Assembly (NCBI GenBank): GCA_905197905.1
Contig: CAJKAP010000012.1
Location: forward strand, 1-64,000
DNA: 64,000 nucleotides
Reading direction: 5' to 3'
Source: an uncultured Sutterella sp.
GTDB lineage: Bacteria; Pseudomonadota; Gammaproteobacteria; Burkholderiales; Burkholderiaceae_F
Positions 42,117-50,779 of this stretch are shown piece by piece; within the stretch, counting starts at the first letter, position 1; the number at the start of each line of letters is the position of its first letter. Made by a program: the position numbers and the translations under genes. The notes under the pieces are model-generated. The model searched no databases. It saw nothing but the letters and a program-made list of their open reading frames with translations, and was not told where the DNA came from.

Positions 42117-42155
42117 CTCCCACTCTGGTTTTTCTAGAGTGGGAGATTTTTATTT
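42117..42155 (+). terminator. Rho-independent terminator after the autotransporter gene
   Basis: A ten-base stem, CTCCCACTCT/AGAGTGGGAG (42117-42126 with 42136-42145), is followed by ATTTTTATTT. Confidence 0.92.
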
Positions 42156-42169
42156 GGGGAGGTAAAAAC

Positions 42170-44008
42170 TTAGTGCGCGCGATCAAAGGTGACGGTCACA
42201 GCAATGCCACTGGGCTCTCGACGATTGACCACGAATCGAGCACCATGCTCATCGACGATATTGCGCACAATCGCAAGCCCTAACCCTAAGCCCTCAGGCT
42301 TCACGCTTTCACTCACGCTCTTGAGTTTTGCAAAGTCCGCCTCGCTAATCGCAGGGCCATTATCCGCTACGGTGACGCTCACCTCTTTTTCAAAAAGATT
42401 GAGCGTAATACTCACCTGCGCTGCGGCCTTATCTTCTTTGTTGGTGAGCGCTTCGTGGGCGTTTTTGAGGAGGTTAATAAAGAGCAGTTCAACCTCTAGC
42501 CCATGCCCCATGATCATGACGCCTGGCGGCAGAGGATTGGGAGAAAGTACCATTTTGCCCACACGGAAAGATTCACTTTCGCGCACTGCAGCCATAATGG
42601 AGGCTGAGAGGTCAACTGGTTCATGCTCTGAGAGATCGCGCTTTGCGTACGAGCGCACACGATCTACAATCGTTGCGATGCGCTTAGCTTCGCGCTCTGC
42701 CCCACTCACTGCCTGATCAATCACGGTATCGGGCGTTGGCGCATTCGCTTCCTTCCCTTCTCCACCGTGCTGCAACTTCCACTTGAGAATAGCGGTGTAG
42801 TTAATGACAGAGGTCACGGGTTGCTTTAACTCATGCGCAATCATGGCACAGAGCTGGCTAATCGCCCCCATGCGCTCCATTTGCTTGAGTTTTTCACGAG
42901 TCGCAAGTTCTGCCTTTTGGAGTTTGTCGCGCTCCGTCAAACTCGCTTGCAGTTCTGAAGTGCGACGGCGCACTAAGCGGCGCAAACGCCATTCGTTTAA
43001 AAGAAGGAAGGCCAGAATCGCCACGGCGCCAACCACGTAGGCCTGATAGCGTGCCCAAAGAGAGTTGAGCGATTTGTCGTCAAGGTAGGACCATGCTCCC
43101 AAATGCAGTTTTTCTTGAAGGGCACGCACACTGTGAAAGTCGCTCGTGACCTGCCAGGAGTACCCTGCTTCGTCTGGAATCGTGCTCAAAAGCGCAAAGG
43201 CAATGTCCTTTGAGAGATCAGGATCCGTGTCAGGCAGTGCCGCAGCAATCATGTCAGGAAAAAGACTGGTGGAATGTTGGCAGGCAAGTGAATCTTCTTT
43301 CTTGGTATTGAGAACACGTAGTGCGCCTTTAGCCAGCAAACCATCCTTTTCCGCGCGCTCGACCAAACACGCAGGCACAATCCCTGCATCATAGTGCCCA
43401 GAAAGCACACCTGAGAGCACATTTGGCATCCCATAGCCAAAGAAATCTACGGTAGAAAAATAGCGCTTTGCTTCGGCAGGGGTGCGATTCATTTCATCGC
43501 TTAGCGCGAGCCAGCCATCCAATGCATTAGGGAGTGTGGCAAGAAGTTTTTTTCCGGCTAAATCTGGAATTCCCTGCAAGTCTTTACGATCGCTTCGCAC
43601 AACAAGAGCCCCGCCCACTGAGCGACTGGGGTCCTTAGCTAGACTAATTTTGCGCGTTGCAATTGGGTGTACGGCCACTTTGTCCATCAAAGTGACAACA
43701 AAGGCAACGGGTGCCACGAAAACATCTGGCTTAGCAAGCGCAAGATCACTCTCAAGCGTCAACCCTGAAAGACGGGCAACGGTAATACGACGATTGGGGA
43801 GTGCTTTTGAGAGGGCATTGACCATTGGGTCAATGGTGGAAGCCACGAAATCGGGCTCTGCGGATTCCACAAACCCTACAACAACGGGAGGAAGAGGGGG
43901 CGCATAGTCAGGCGTAGCATTCGAGGTGGACGCTACTCCTGAGAGCACGAGTGCGCAGAGCGCCAATCGGGCGCTCTGTTGATAGCTAAAAGGTTTCCCT
44001 TCTCTCAT
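42170..44008 (-). CDS. TtrS-like sensor histidine kinase with periplasmic binding-protein domain
   Basis: This 612-residue kinase has a signal/first helix, a PhnD-like periplasmic substrate-binding domain (about 38-290; GFVESAEPDFVASTIDPMV onward), one membrane helix (about 318-338), a coiled linker, and a HisKA domain with His392 in IAHELKQP. The ATPase domain keeps its N box (NLLKNAHEAL) and G boxes (VADNGP, GLGLGLAI). The architecture is that of TtrS, the tetrathionate sensor, and related kinases that sense periplasmic electron acceptors. No tetrathionate reductase genes are in the window, so the ligand is open. It follows thrB by 21 bases on the same strand. The likely partner regulator is at 37622-38251. 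Confidence 0.85.
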   Translation of the reverse strand: MREGKPFSYQQSARLALCALVLSGVASTSNATPDYAPPLPPVVVGFVESAEPDFVASTIDPMVNALSKALPNRRITVARLSGLTLESDLALAKPDVFVAPVAFVVTLMDKVAVHPIATRKISLAKDPSRSVGGALVVRSDRKDLQGIPDLAGKKLLATLPNALDGWLALSDEMNRTPAEAKRYFSTVDFFGYGMPNVLSGVLSGHYDAGIVPACLVERAEKDGLLAKGALRVLNTKKEDSLACQHSTSLFPDMIAAALPDTDPDLSKDIAFALLSTIPDEAGYSWQVTSDFHSVRALQEKLHLGAWSYLDDKSLNSLWARYQAYVVGAVAILAFLLLNEWRLRRLVRRRTSELQASLTERDKLQKAELATREKLKQMERMGAISQLCAMIAHELKQPVTSVINYTAILKWKLQHGGEGKEANAPTPDTVIDQAVSGAEREAKRIATIVDRVRSYAKRDLSEHEPVDLSASIMAAVRESESFRVGKMVLSPNPLPPGVMIMGHGLEVELLFINLLKNAHEALTNKEDKAAAQVSITLNLFEKEVSVTVADNGPAISEADFAKLKSVSESVKPEGLGLGLAIVRNIVDEHGARFVVNRREPSGIAVTVTFDRAH

Positions 44009-44029
44009 AGCACTCTATGAGCCAAAGCC

Positions 44030-44911
44030 TTATGCCTTGACCTGAACGGTTGCCCCATCAGCCGCCTGAAGTGGCAAAACTTTAAATTGCGGATATTCCT
44101 CACGCAGTGCCTTCAAGACCTTTTGGGCCACCGCATCGGAATCCGCCACCGCCATCAAGGTCGAACCAGAACCGCTAATAAAGAGCGTAGCAGCACCATT
44201 GGCTTTGGCAATCTCACGGACTTTTTCATAGTCTGGAATCAACGTCGCGCGCAAGGGTTCATGCAAACGGTCTTCGCAAGCAGCGGCGAGCAATGAGGCA
44301 CTTCCCTTTTCGAGCGCCTTGGCCGTGGCCAAAGCGTGCGAGATATTAAAGACCGCGTCAGCAAAAGGCACCGTAGACTTTAAGAGGCGGCGTGCTTCAT
44401 GCGTGCTTACTTCGTAATTCGGGATCACGGCAATAAAGTGCCAACGAGCATTGATGTCGTAGGGAAGCGACTTCGCTTCGCCTTCGCTCACAAAACTCGC
44501 GCAAAGCCCACCAAAGAGCGCCGGAGCAACGTTATCAGGATGACCTTCTAGGGCGTTCAAAATCTGAAAGAGTTCCTGATGGTCTAAGCGGTTCCCTAAA
44601 AACACATTAGCCGTCAAAACACCAGCCACTAGGCAGGTGCTAGAAGACCCCAGCCCACGTGCTACAGGCACTTCAGCATTAATTTGAATCTTCACGCCAG
44701 GAGGGACTTCACCCACTTTGTCGTAGACGCACTTAAAGGCTTGCCAAACGAGATTATCCTCATTGGCATATTCTGCGGGGCAACCTTCAATGACGAGCTT
44801 TTCAGCAGGTTCAAAGACAAATTCGCTCCAAAGCGAAAGGGCCAACCCCATGCAGTCAAAGCCTGGACCAATATTGGCCGTCGTCGCGGGAACTTTTACC
44901 GTCACTTTCAT
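44030..44911 (-). CDS. thrB: Homoserine kinase (GHMP family)
   Basis: This 293-residue GHMP kinase has the ATP loop PVARGLGSSSTCLVAG near residue 88 and the late ISGSGSTLMA segment. It phosphorylates homoserine for threonine synthesis. It lies 24 bases after thrC in a thrC-thrB unit. The pathway's homoserine dehydrogenase is encoded 18 kb away at 62356. The TtrS-like kinase gene begins 21 bases downstream, so read-through is possible. Confidence 0.93.
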   Translation of the reverse strand: MKVTVKVPATTANIGPGFDCMGLALSLWSEFVFEPAEKLVIEGCPAEYANEDNLVWQAFKCVYDKVGEVPPGVKIQINAEVPVARGLGSSSTCLVAGVLTANVFLGNRLDHQELFQILNALEGHPDNVAPALFGGLCASFVSEGEAKSLPYDINARWHFIAVIPNYEVSTHEARRLLKSTVPFADAVFNISHALATAKALEKGSASLLAAACEDRLHEPLRATLIPDYEKVREIAKANGAATLFISGSGSTLMAVADSDAVAQKVLKALREEYPQFKVLPLQAADGATVQVKA

Positions 44912-44935
44912 CGTTTTTTCTCCCTAGTGGCGTTC

Positions 44936-46402
44936 TTACTTGAAGATACGATTCATGGCGCCTTCTACGAAGCTGCCCATCTGAGCAACTTCAAGCACAT
45001 CCGTGTGGCGCACAGGCTTTTCACGCAAACTGCTTAACGCGACTGGTGGTGTAGTCTTGGTAAGTTCTTGAAGCTTTACCATCACTGCAAAGTCATCGAG
45101 CCCGTCGCTTCCACCCTTCACAATCGCGCCATAGACATCACGACTAAATTTGTAGGGACTAGCGGTCGAAAGAACCACCATCGGCACGTCATCTTCTTTC
45201 ACTTCACGGGCGACTTTCACTGCGACGGCCGTATGCGGATCAATCACGCGACCTTCTTTTTCCCAGACTTCACGAATGGTTTCGCGCGTTTCATCGTCAG
45301 TCGCAAAGCCGCAGAAGAAGGTGTGCTGAATTTCACGAAGCATATTAGCGGGCACCTGATAAACACCCTCTTCTTTCAAGTCTTTCATGAAAGCCGCAAC
45401 CTGTTCGGTGTTCTTCCCCGAGACATAGTAAAGAAGACGCTCTAAATTGCTCGAAATCAGGATGTCCATACTGGGACTGATCGTCTTTTCAAAGTTGCGA
45501 CGACGATCGTAAACACCAGTCAATAAGAAGTCGGTCAACACGTGGTTGGCGTTACTCGCCACCACTAAGCGACGAACCGGTAAGCCCATCAGTTTGGCAA
45601 AGTAACCCGCCAACACATCACCAAAGTTCCCCGTCGGGACGGCAAAGTCGACTTCGTCACCCAGCTGGATAGCGCCCTTTAAAAGCAGCTGACGGTAGGC
45701 GTCAAAGTAGTAAACCACCTGGGGAGCCAAACGACCAATATTGATGGAGTTAGCGCTTGAAAGACGCACATCAGCACGAGGGGAACCTTTCTGGAAGAGT
45801 TCTTTCACAGCGCTTTGTACATCGTCAAAATTGCCTTTGACAGAGGCAACTGCCACGTTTTCGCCCGCCTGCGTCACCATCTGCAAGCGCTGAATATCGC
45901 TGACCTTCCCTTCTGGGTAGAAAACAGCAATGCCAATGTCTTTCACATCTTGGAAACCTGCCAAAGCAGCTTTACCCGTGTCGCCACTCGTCGCGGTCGC
46001 GATCATCACCTTGTCGCTCTTGTCTTTGAGACCCAAGGACATCAACTGCGGCAATAAGCAAAGCGCTAAGTCTTTAAAAGCAGACGTGGGACCATGATAG
46101 AGCTCAAGCAACCAGTCGCGACCTAAAGCGGTCACTGGCGTAATTTCTTCCGTGGCGAACTTCCCTTTATAGGCACGTTCCACAGCACCTGTGAGCTCAT
46201 CGGTTGAAAAATCATCAAGAAGAATGGAGAGCACCCGCACCGCGAGGCTACTGTAGGATTCGTTGGTGAGCGTAGCGAGATCAATCTTCTTTTCGCCCAA
46301 CGCATCACTCACAAAAAGACCACCATCGTCGCTCAACCCTTGAACAATCGCCGTGCGAGCATCGACGGCATGATCGGTAGAGCGCGTGCTGTGATAAAGC
46401 AT
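44936..46402 (-). CDS. thrC: Threonine synthase
   Basis: This 488-residue PLP enzyme of the long (ThrC type 2, yeast/E. coli-like) form has the cofactor lysine in GPTSAFKDLAL (about residue 113) and the phosphate-binding ATSGDTGKAAL. It converts phosphohomoserine to threonine. The N-terminus (MLYHSTRS) matches the family's usual start. It is first in the thrC-thrB unit; the preceding 150 bases toward the dsb genes hold no clear promoter that I could identify. Confidence 0.94.
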   Translation of the reverse strand: MLYHSTRSTDHAVDARTAIVQGLSDDGGLFVSDALGEKKIDLATLTNESYSSLAVRVLSILLDDFSTDELTGAVERAYKGKFATEEITPVTALGRDWLLELYHGPTSAFKDLALCLLPQLMSLGLKDKSDKVMIATATSGDTGKAALAGFQDVKDIGIAVFYPEGKVSDIQRLQMVTQAGENVAVASVKGNFDDVQSAVKELFQKGSPRADVRLSSANSINIGRLAPQVVYYFDAYRQLLLKGAIQLGDEVDFAVPTGNFGDVLAGYFAKLMGLPVRRLVVASNANHVLTDFLLTGVYDRRRNFEKTISPSMDILISSNLERLLYYVSGKNTEQVAAFMKDLKEEGVYQVPANMLREIQHTFFCGFATDDETRETIREVWEKEGRVIDPHTAVAVKVAREVKEDDVPMVVLSTASPYKFSRDVYGAIVKGGSDGLDDFAVMVKLQELTKTTPPVALSSLREKPVRHTDVLEVAQMGSFVEGAMNRIFK

Positions 46403-46552
46403 AATTTTTCCTTCTTACTTGGCAATAATTTTTGAGGCGCAATCAGCCCCTTAAAGACAAATATCTTTTCATTGTTGCACATTTCGTGCTCAAGGGGGAT
46501 TTCTGAAGATGACTTGTTAGCGCTCTACCCTTCTGAAGAACGCTTCTCCGCT

Positions 46553-47218
46553 TTATCGACGGAAACGTTGATATCCCCAGCCAATCAGCATCAAAACGAG
46601 GAAAAGAGCGACAACAGCGCAGGCTAAAAGGCAGCATGACGCCATGTCCATGAATTTCCACTGAGGAATGAGATACCAACCATCCGCAGATTGGTAGAGG
46701 TGAATGAAGTAAGCCTGAATATCAGAGAGTTCTGCCCCACGTGGCACAATTGGCGCATCGTACCCGCAGTCGCCCGTTGGCTTAAACCAACTTGGCGCCC
46801 ACTTGTCGAGTGGCAACCCAAAAGGAAAAGCGGGTTCCGAAGAACACCCCTGCATCCCAAAAAGGTCGTCCATATCGTCAGAATGGACAGCGTGGTGCAT
46901 TTTTGCTAAATGAAGAGCACAAAGCGTTGTGTAGATGAGCCCATAAATACTCACCACATAACCTGCCAACTTTAGTAGCACCGCTTTCGGATTGATCATC
47001 GCAATGATGGCGCCCAACGCAATCACTAAATTTCCATAGCGAATAAAGACACACTGCTCACAAGGATGCATGAAAAACCATTCTTGGAAAATGTAGTGTG
47101 CAACGAGCACCATCGCGATCATCGCCGCCGCAATAATCCCCCAAGGCCAACGAGTATCCTGCCAATCAGCCAAGGTGTTTAATGGATCATGAGCAAGATT
47201 TTTAAAGAAACGAATCAT
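46553..47218 (-). CDS. dsbI: DsbB-family quinone-coupled disulfide oxidase (DsbI-like)
   Basis: This 221-residue inner-membrane protein has a cytoplasmic N-terminus, four to five helices, an active-site pair in HPCEQCVF (about residues 52-55), and a second periplasmic pair (MQGCSSE and TGDCGYD) in a long loop. The length and long loop fit DsbI rather than classic DsbB. It reoxidises the periplasmic thiol oxidase encoded just upstream and passes electrons to quinone. A hairpin (47248-47280) separates the two genes, so expression may be unequal. Confidence 0.82.
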   Translation of the reverse strand: MIRFFKNLAHDPLNTLADWQDTRWPWGIIAAAMIAMVLVAHYIFQEWFFMHPCEQCVFIRYGNLVIALGAIIAMINPKAVLLKLAGYVVSIYGLIYTTLCALHLAKMHHAVHSDDMDDLFGMQGCSSEPAFPFGLPLDKWAPSWFKPTGDCGYDAPIVPRGAELSDIQAYFIHLYQSADGWYLIPQWKFMDMASCCLLACAVVALFLVLMLIGWGYQRFRR

Positions 47219-47247
47219 GGAGCTACTTTCAATGCAGATTTAAAGAG

Positions 47248-47280
47248 GAAGGGCTCTGTCGTTTTCCTGCAGAGCCCTTC
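47248..47280 (-). terminator. Terminator-like hairpin between the dsb genes
   Basis: A ten-base stem, GAAGGGCTCT/AGAGCCCTTC (47248-47257 with 47271-47280), lies 15 bases after the thiol oxidase stop. The - strand continues with CTCTTT rather than a pure T-run, so termination may be partial. Confidence 0.65.
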
Positions 47281-47295
47281 TAGAAAGAGAATGAA

Positions 47296-47967
47296 TTAGG
47301 GCAACGCTTTGAGTTCTTTGATGGTCTCAAACATCGCATCAAGGCTACGAATGCTCTTAATCATGATGAGATATTTGCCGTTGACAACGTAGGCAGGAAT
47401 TCCCTGAATCTTGGCAATGGCATAACTGTTAGACCATTCTTTTCTCAGTGCTTGCACTTCGGGAGAGGTGCGCTCTTTATTGAATTCGTCAAGCGTCACG
47501 CCAGTCGCCTTCGTGAGCGTTTCTAAGAACTGCGCTTCGCCACCGTCCCAACGTTCGCCCATACGATGGTAGTCTCCATAAAGCGTCTTCGTTGCTTTAG
47601 AGAAAAGGCTGTCAGGGGACTCAATATCGCGCCCCGCCGCCTTATCTTTTAAGAGACAAATAATAAAGAATTCTGTGGCCACTACGCCATACTTAGCACG
47701 CGTTTCTAAGTGCACGGGTTTAAACTTTAGCCCCAGTTCTTTTTCAACACGTGGCAAAAGTTTGGGATCAACGCGATCGTCATACTTGTAGCAAAACGGG
47801 CAGTCGTAGCTAAAAATTTTGATAAGCGTCCCCTCACTATTCGGAAATGGGGTTTCAAGCCTCACATAGTCTTCGCCTTCAGTGAGTGCAGAAGCGGGCA
47901 AACTCACCCCCATTAAAGCAGCGCTCAATGTGAATGCCATCAATTTCAACGTATTGCGACGTAACAT
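47296..47967 (-). CDS. dsbL: Periplasmic thiol:disulfide oxidase (DsbA/DsbL-like)
   Basis: This 223-residue thioredoxin-fold protein has a Sec signal (LMAFTLSAALMGVSLPASA), the active site CPFC in SYDCPFCYKYD, and a cis-proline loop (GIPAYVV). The pairing with a DsbI-like partner points to the DsbL/DsbI system. In other bacteria that system folds arylsulfate sulfotransferase, but no such gene is in the window. The multihaem cytochromes and other envelope proteins nearby could also need it. GGAGAAT precedes the ATG at 47967. Confidence 0.85.
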   Translation of the reverse strand: MLRRNTLKLMAFTLSAALMGVSLPASALTEGEDYVRLETPFPNSEGTLIKIFSYDCPFCYKYDDRVDPKLLPRVEKELGLKFKPVHLETRAKYGVVATEFFIICLLKDKAAGRDIESPDSLFSKATKTLYGDYHRMGERWDGGEAQFLETLTKATGVTLDEFNKERTSPEVQALRKEWSNSYAIAKIQGIPAYVVNGKYLIMIKSIRSLDAMFETIKELKALP

Positions 47968-48190
47968 ACTTATTCTCCAAATCTCCTCATTGCGAGGAAT
48001 GTCTAAGGGTAGTCAGTTTTGCGACTAACTACCCTCTTTGGTTCAATCTTACTGTGTTTTGAGAAAAGCTGAGAAAACTTTCTCCTGCTCTCCGCCTCGC
48101 TTCTCCTCAAAACAAATGTGGCGTGGTCTTGCACTCCCAAAAGAGAAATACAAAAAACCACACTACACTGTTGTCCTCATTTTAAGCAGT

Positions 48191-49471
48191 TTATGCTTCT
48201 ACCCCGTTTAAACGAGAAAGCATTTTTTCAAACATCTGCAAGCCAAACAGCATGCATTCGGGTTGAATGTCAAAATTGGCACGATGGTGTCCTGGATGTT
48301 GCGTTCCATAGAGGAAAAAGACCGCTTGCCCACCTTTTTCAATCACTCGTCTCATGAAATGAGTGCAGTCTTCCGACGCGCTGGGACGGCTTTCCTCTTG
48401 AACATTTTTCACCTGGGGAATTGTTTTAGCCACTTCAAGAGCAATTTTCACCAACCCTTCTGATACAGGCAAGGTGCTAGCGCGCCCTACGGCTTTCACT
48501 TCTTGTTCAACCCCGTAAGTCATTGCGATACCTTTAGCGATTTGGTAGACCTGAGACTCCAGATAATCATTGACCTCCTCAACAACCCCTCGAGTCTCCA
48601 CTTGCATTTTGGCATGAACTGGGGTGACATTACGTCCTTCTCCAGCGACGAGTGTTCCGACACTCACGCGGCTATCTCCAGCACTGTGACGAGGTATTCC
48701 GCCAATCATCAAAGCGCAGGCAGCAGCGGCCATCAAGGCGCTACGACCTTTCTCAGGGTCACTGCCCGCATGAGAAGGTTGCCCCGTAAACTCAATATCG
48801 AGCTTAGAGCTCGCTAACAAGCCACCTGTTAAAACAAAAATTTCGCCCAATTTAGCCTGTCCACCAACGTGTGCCCCCATAAAGTAATCAACGTCATCCA
48901 CAATACCTGCGCACGACATTGCATAAGCGCCACGGCAGCCTTCTTCTGCAGGCTGGAAGATAAAACGGATTTTGCCCTTGAGCTTATCTTTGTTCTCCGC
49001 TACCCATTTCACAACACTCAAACCAACAGAGGTATGGACATCATGTCCACAAGCGTGCATAAGTCCAGGATTTAACGATGCAAAACCTTCCTGATTGGGG
49101 ATATGATCTTCAGCTCCTGTCTCTTGCACACAAACACAGTCCATATCAAAGCGACAAGCTGTCGTGGGACCAGGGCGTCCCGTGTCAATTTCCGCAACGA
49201 CACCAGTCACCCCATTGAGAGACTCGATGAACTCAGAAGGAACGCCCCAAGAAATAGCGCGTTCCATTGCTTTTCGCACTTTTTCTTCATCGCGACCCAT
49301 TACACTTTGAGGGTCCACTAACCCATGGCCTGTTCGATAAGAAACACCTAATGATTCAAGCCGCTTTGCAACATAATAGGTCGCGAAGAACTCAGTCCAT
49401 CCTTCTTCAGGATGTTGGTGCAGTGTTTGACGATCTTTCTTTAACTGCTTTAAAAGCACTTCTTTGTCCAT
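48191..49471 (-). CDS. M20 family amidohydrolase (AbgB-like)
   Basis: This is an M20D metallohydrolase of about 426 residues, with motifs FDMDCVCV, MHACGHDVHTS, QPAEEGCRGAY and GQPSHAGSDPEKG. The insertion after residue 50 and general look recall p-aminobenzoyl-glutamate hydrolase subunits. Two ATGs stand side by side (49474 and 49471); the second fits the GGGAG site better. It is the last gene of the leftward array whose first gene is dcuC, following an MFS carrier by 47 bases. It would remove an acyl or carbamoyl-type group from the imported compound; the substrate is unknown. Confidence 0.85.
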   Translation of the reverse strand: MDKEVLLKQLKKDRQTLHQHPEEGWTEFFATYYVAKRLESLGVSYRTGHGLVDPQSVMGRDEEKVRKAMERAISWGVPSEFIESLNGVTGVVAEIDTGRPGPTTACRFDMDCVCVQETGAEDHIPNQEGFASLNPGLMHACGHDVHTSVGLSVVKWVAENKDKLKGKIRFIFQPAEEGCRGAYAMSCAGIVDDVDYFMGAHVGGQAKLGEIFVLTGGLLASSKLDIEFTGQPSHAGSDPEKGRSALMAAAACALMIGGIPRHSAGDSRVSVGTLVAGEGRNVTPVHAKMQVETRGVVEEVNDYLESQVYQIAKGIAMTYGVEQEVKAVGRASTLPVSEGLVKIALEVAKTIPQVKNVQEESRPSASEDCTHFMRRVIEKGGQAVFFLYGTQHPGHHRANFDIQPECMLFGLQMFEKMLSRLNGVEA

Positions 49472-49518
49472 CATTTTCTCCCTAAGAACCTTCCTGTTCG
49501 TTCAGTTCACTAGGCAAA

Positions 49519-50778
49519 TCAGAGTTTCACTCGAGCCTGTAGCCGAGAACAAAGCCACGCGAGAACTAAACCTATAGCAGAAAAAAACATTCCAACGTAT
49601 GCGCATTCATAAAATGTCCACCCCGAAGCCTGTAAAGACTTCATTAGCATCGGTCCAAGTAGACCCGCCATAGCGAACCCAGTAAACATGAAGCCGTAAT
49701 TGACGCTCGCATTCACCACCCCAAACTGTTCCGCAGTGAGCCCTGGATAAATTCCCATAAATGCCCCAAAAGAGATCCCAACGCCTAACGCTCCACAAAT
49801 AAAGAGAATGTGTTCATCTGGCGTAGCATGACTCATGGCAAAAATACCCAAAGCCGCCGAAACTAAGGCGATACTCAAAACACTCAATCGACCTATTTTG
49901 TCTGAGAGGCCTCCAGAGATGAGTCGAGAAGCCATATTAGCGAGTGCAATCGCAGAAACTATCCCCGCAGCCTCTGCAACCGTAAACCCCGCATGAATAC
50001 GAGCCAATGTAGCGGCTTGAGAAATCACCATCATCGCAGGCATCGCCCCGCACATTAAAAGAGCGAGCATCGGCCAGAAAGTCGTACTGCGTAACATTTC
50101 AGACCAGCGATACTGCTTTGGCAACACTTGGTTTGCGCTACCTTGTGGTGAGTCTTTAGCAAAAAAAGTTCCAAAACTATCTGGGCATCGCTCAAAGACA
50201 AAGCTTCCTGCGACAATCACTACCCCAAAAAAGGCTCCCAGCATTAAGAAAGTATTGTCAACTCCATATTGCGAAATGAGCATATGAGCAACGGGCGGTA
50301 AAACAACCGAACTCAACCCATAAGCAGCTGTGGCAATTCCTCCGACAAGGCCACGCTTATCAGGGAAAAAGCGCATCGCTGTACTAATACCAGCACCGTA
50401 AGTGAGCCCAAGCCCGAGTCCATAAACCACTCCATAGGCTAGCGTGATCCCTGTCGGAGTATTCATTAGCCCACAAAGAGCCATGCCTCCCCCAACAAAA
50501 AGGCCACCGCAGAACACTACGTAGCGCGGACCAAGACGATCATTAATGGCGCCACCCAAAATCATGGGAAGAGGGGCTAATCCGTTGGCGAGCCCAAACG
50601 CAATTGCTAAATCGCCTGCGCTCAAAGTAACCCCTGTCGTTTGTGTAAGCCATTCTGCTGCGGCTGCAGACAAAACGCTCCAGGCATAAATCGATCCTAG
50701 ACAAAGATTAATGAGGCAAATCACCGCTAGAAGCCACCAGCGCTTTTTCAGTAGGCGTTCGTGTTCTTTCATCTTCAT
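49519..50778 (-). CDS. MFS transporter of the oxalate/formate antiporter-like group
   Basis: This 419-residue protein has twelve helices, starting with LLAVICLINLCLGSIYAWSVL, a hallmark of the OFA (OxlT-like) group. The loop motif NDRLGPR between helices 2 and 3 and a central loop near 195-225 are present. OFA carriers usually exchange small carboxylates. It begins one base after the lyase stop codon, so it is tightly coupled to that gene. It is likely the inner-membrane carrier for the substrate or product of the lyase/hydrolase pathway. A second in-frame ATG lies at 50772. Confidence 0.83.
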   Translation of the reverse strand: MKMKEHERLLKKRWWLLAVICLINLCLGSIYAWSVLSAAAAEWLTQTTGVTLSAGDLAIAFGLANGLAPLPMILGGAINDRLGPRYVVFCGGLFVGGGMALCGLMNTPTGITLAYGVVYGLGLGLTYGAGISTAMRFFPDKRGLVGGIATAAYGLSSVVLPPVAHMLISQYGVDNTFLMLGAFFGVVIVAGSFVFERCPDSFGTFFAKDSPQGSANQVLPKQYRWSEMLRSTTFWPMLALLMCGAMPAMMVISQAATLARIHAGFTVAEAAGIVSAIALANMASRLISGGLSDKIGRLSVLSIALVSAALGIFAMSHATPDEHILFICGALGVGISFGAFMGIYPGLTAEQFGVVNASVNYGFMFTGFAMAGLLGPMLMKSLQASGWTFYECAYVGMFFSAIGLVLAWLCSRLQARVKL

Positions 50779-50779
50779 C

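Noticed and set aside
37622..44008. Tetrathionate respiration locus (ttrRSBCA)
   Set aside because: The kinase and regulator resemble TtrS/TtrR, but no ttrA, ttrB or ttrC is in the window, so the substrate is not assigned.
46443..46679. Small open frame on - between thrC and dsbI
   Set aside because: It overlaps the dsbI coding end in another frame, has no ribosome binding site, and its product has no recognisable features.
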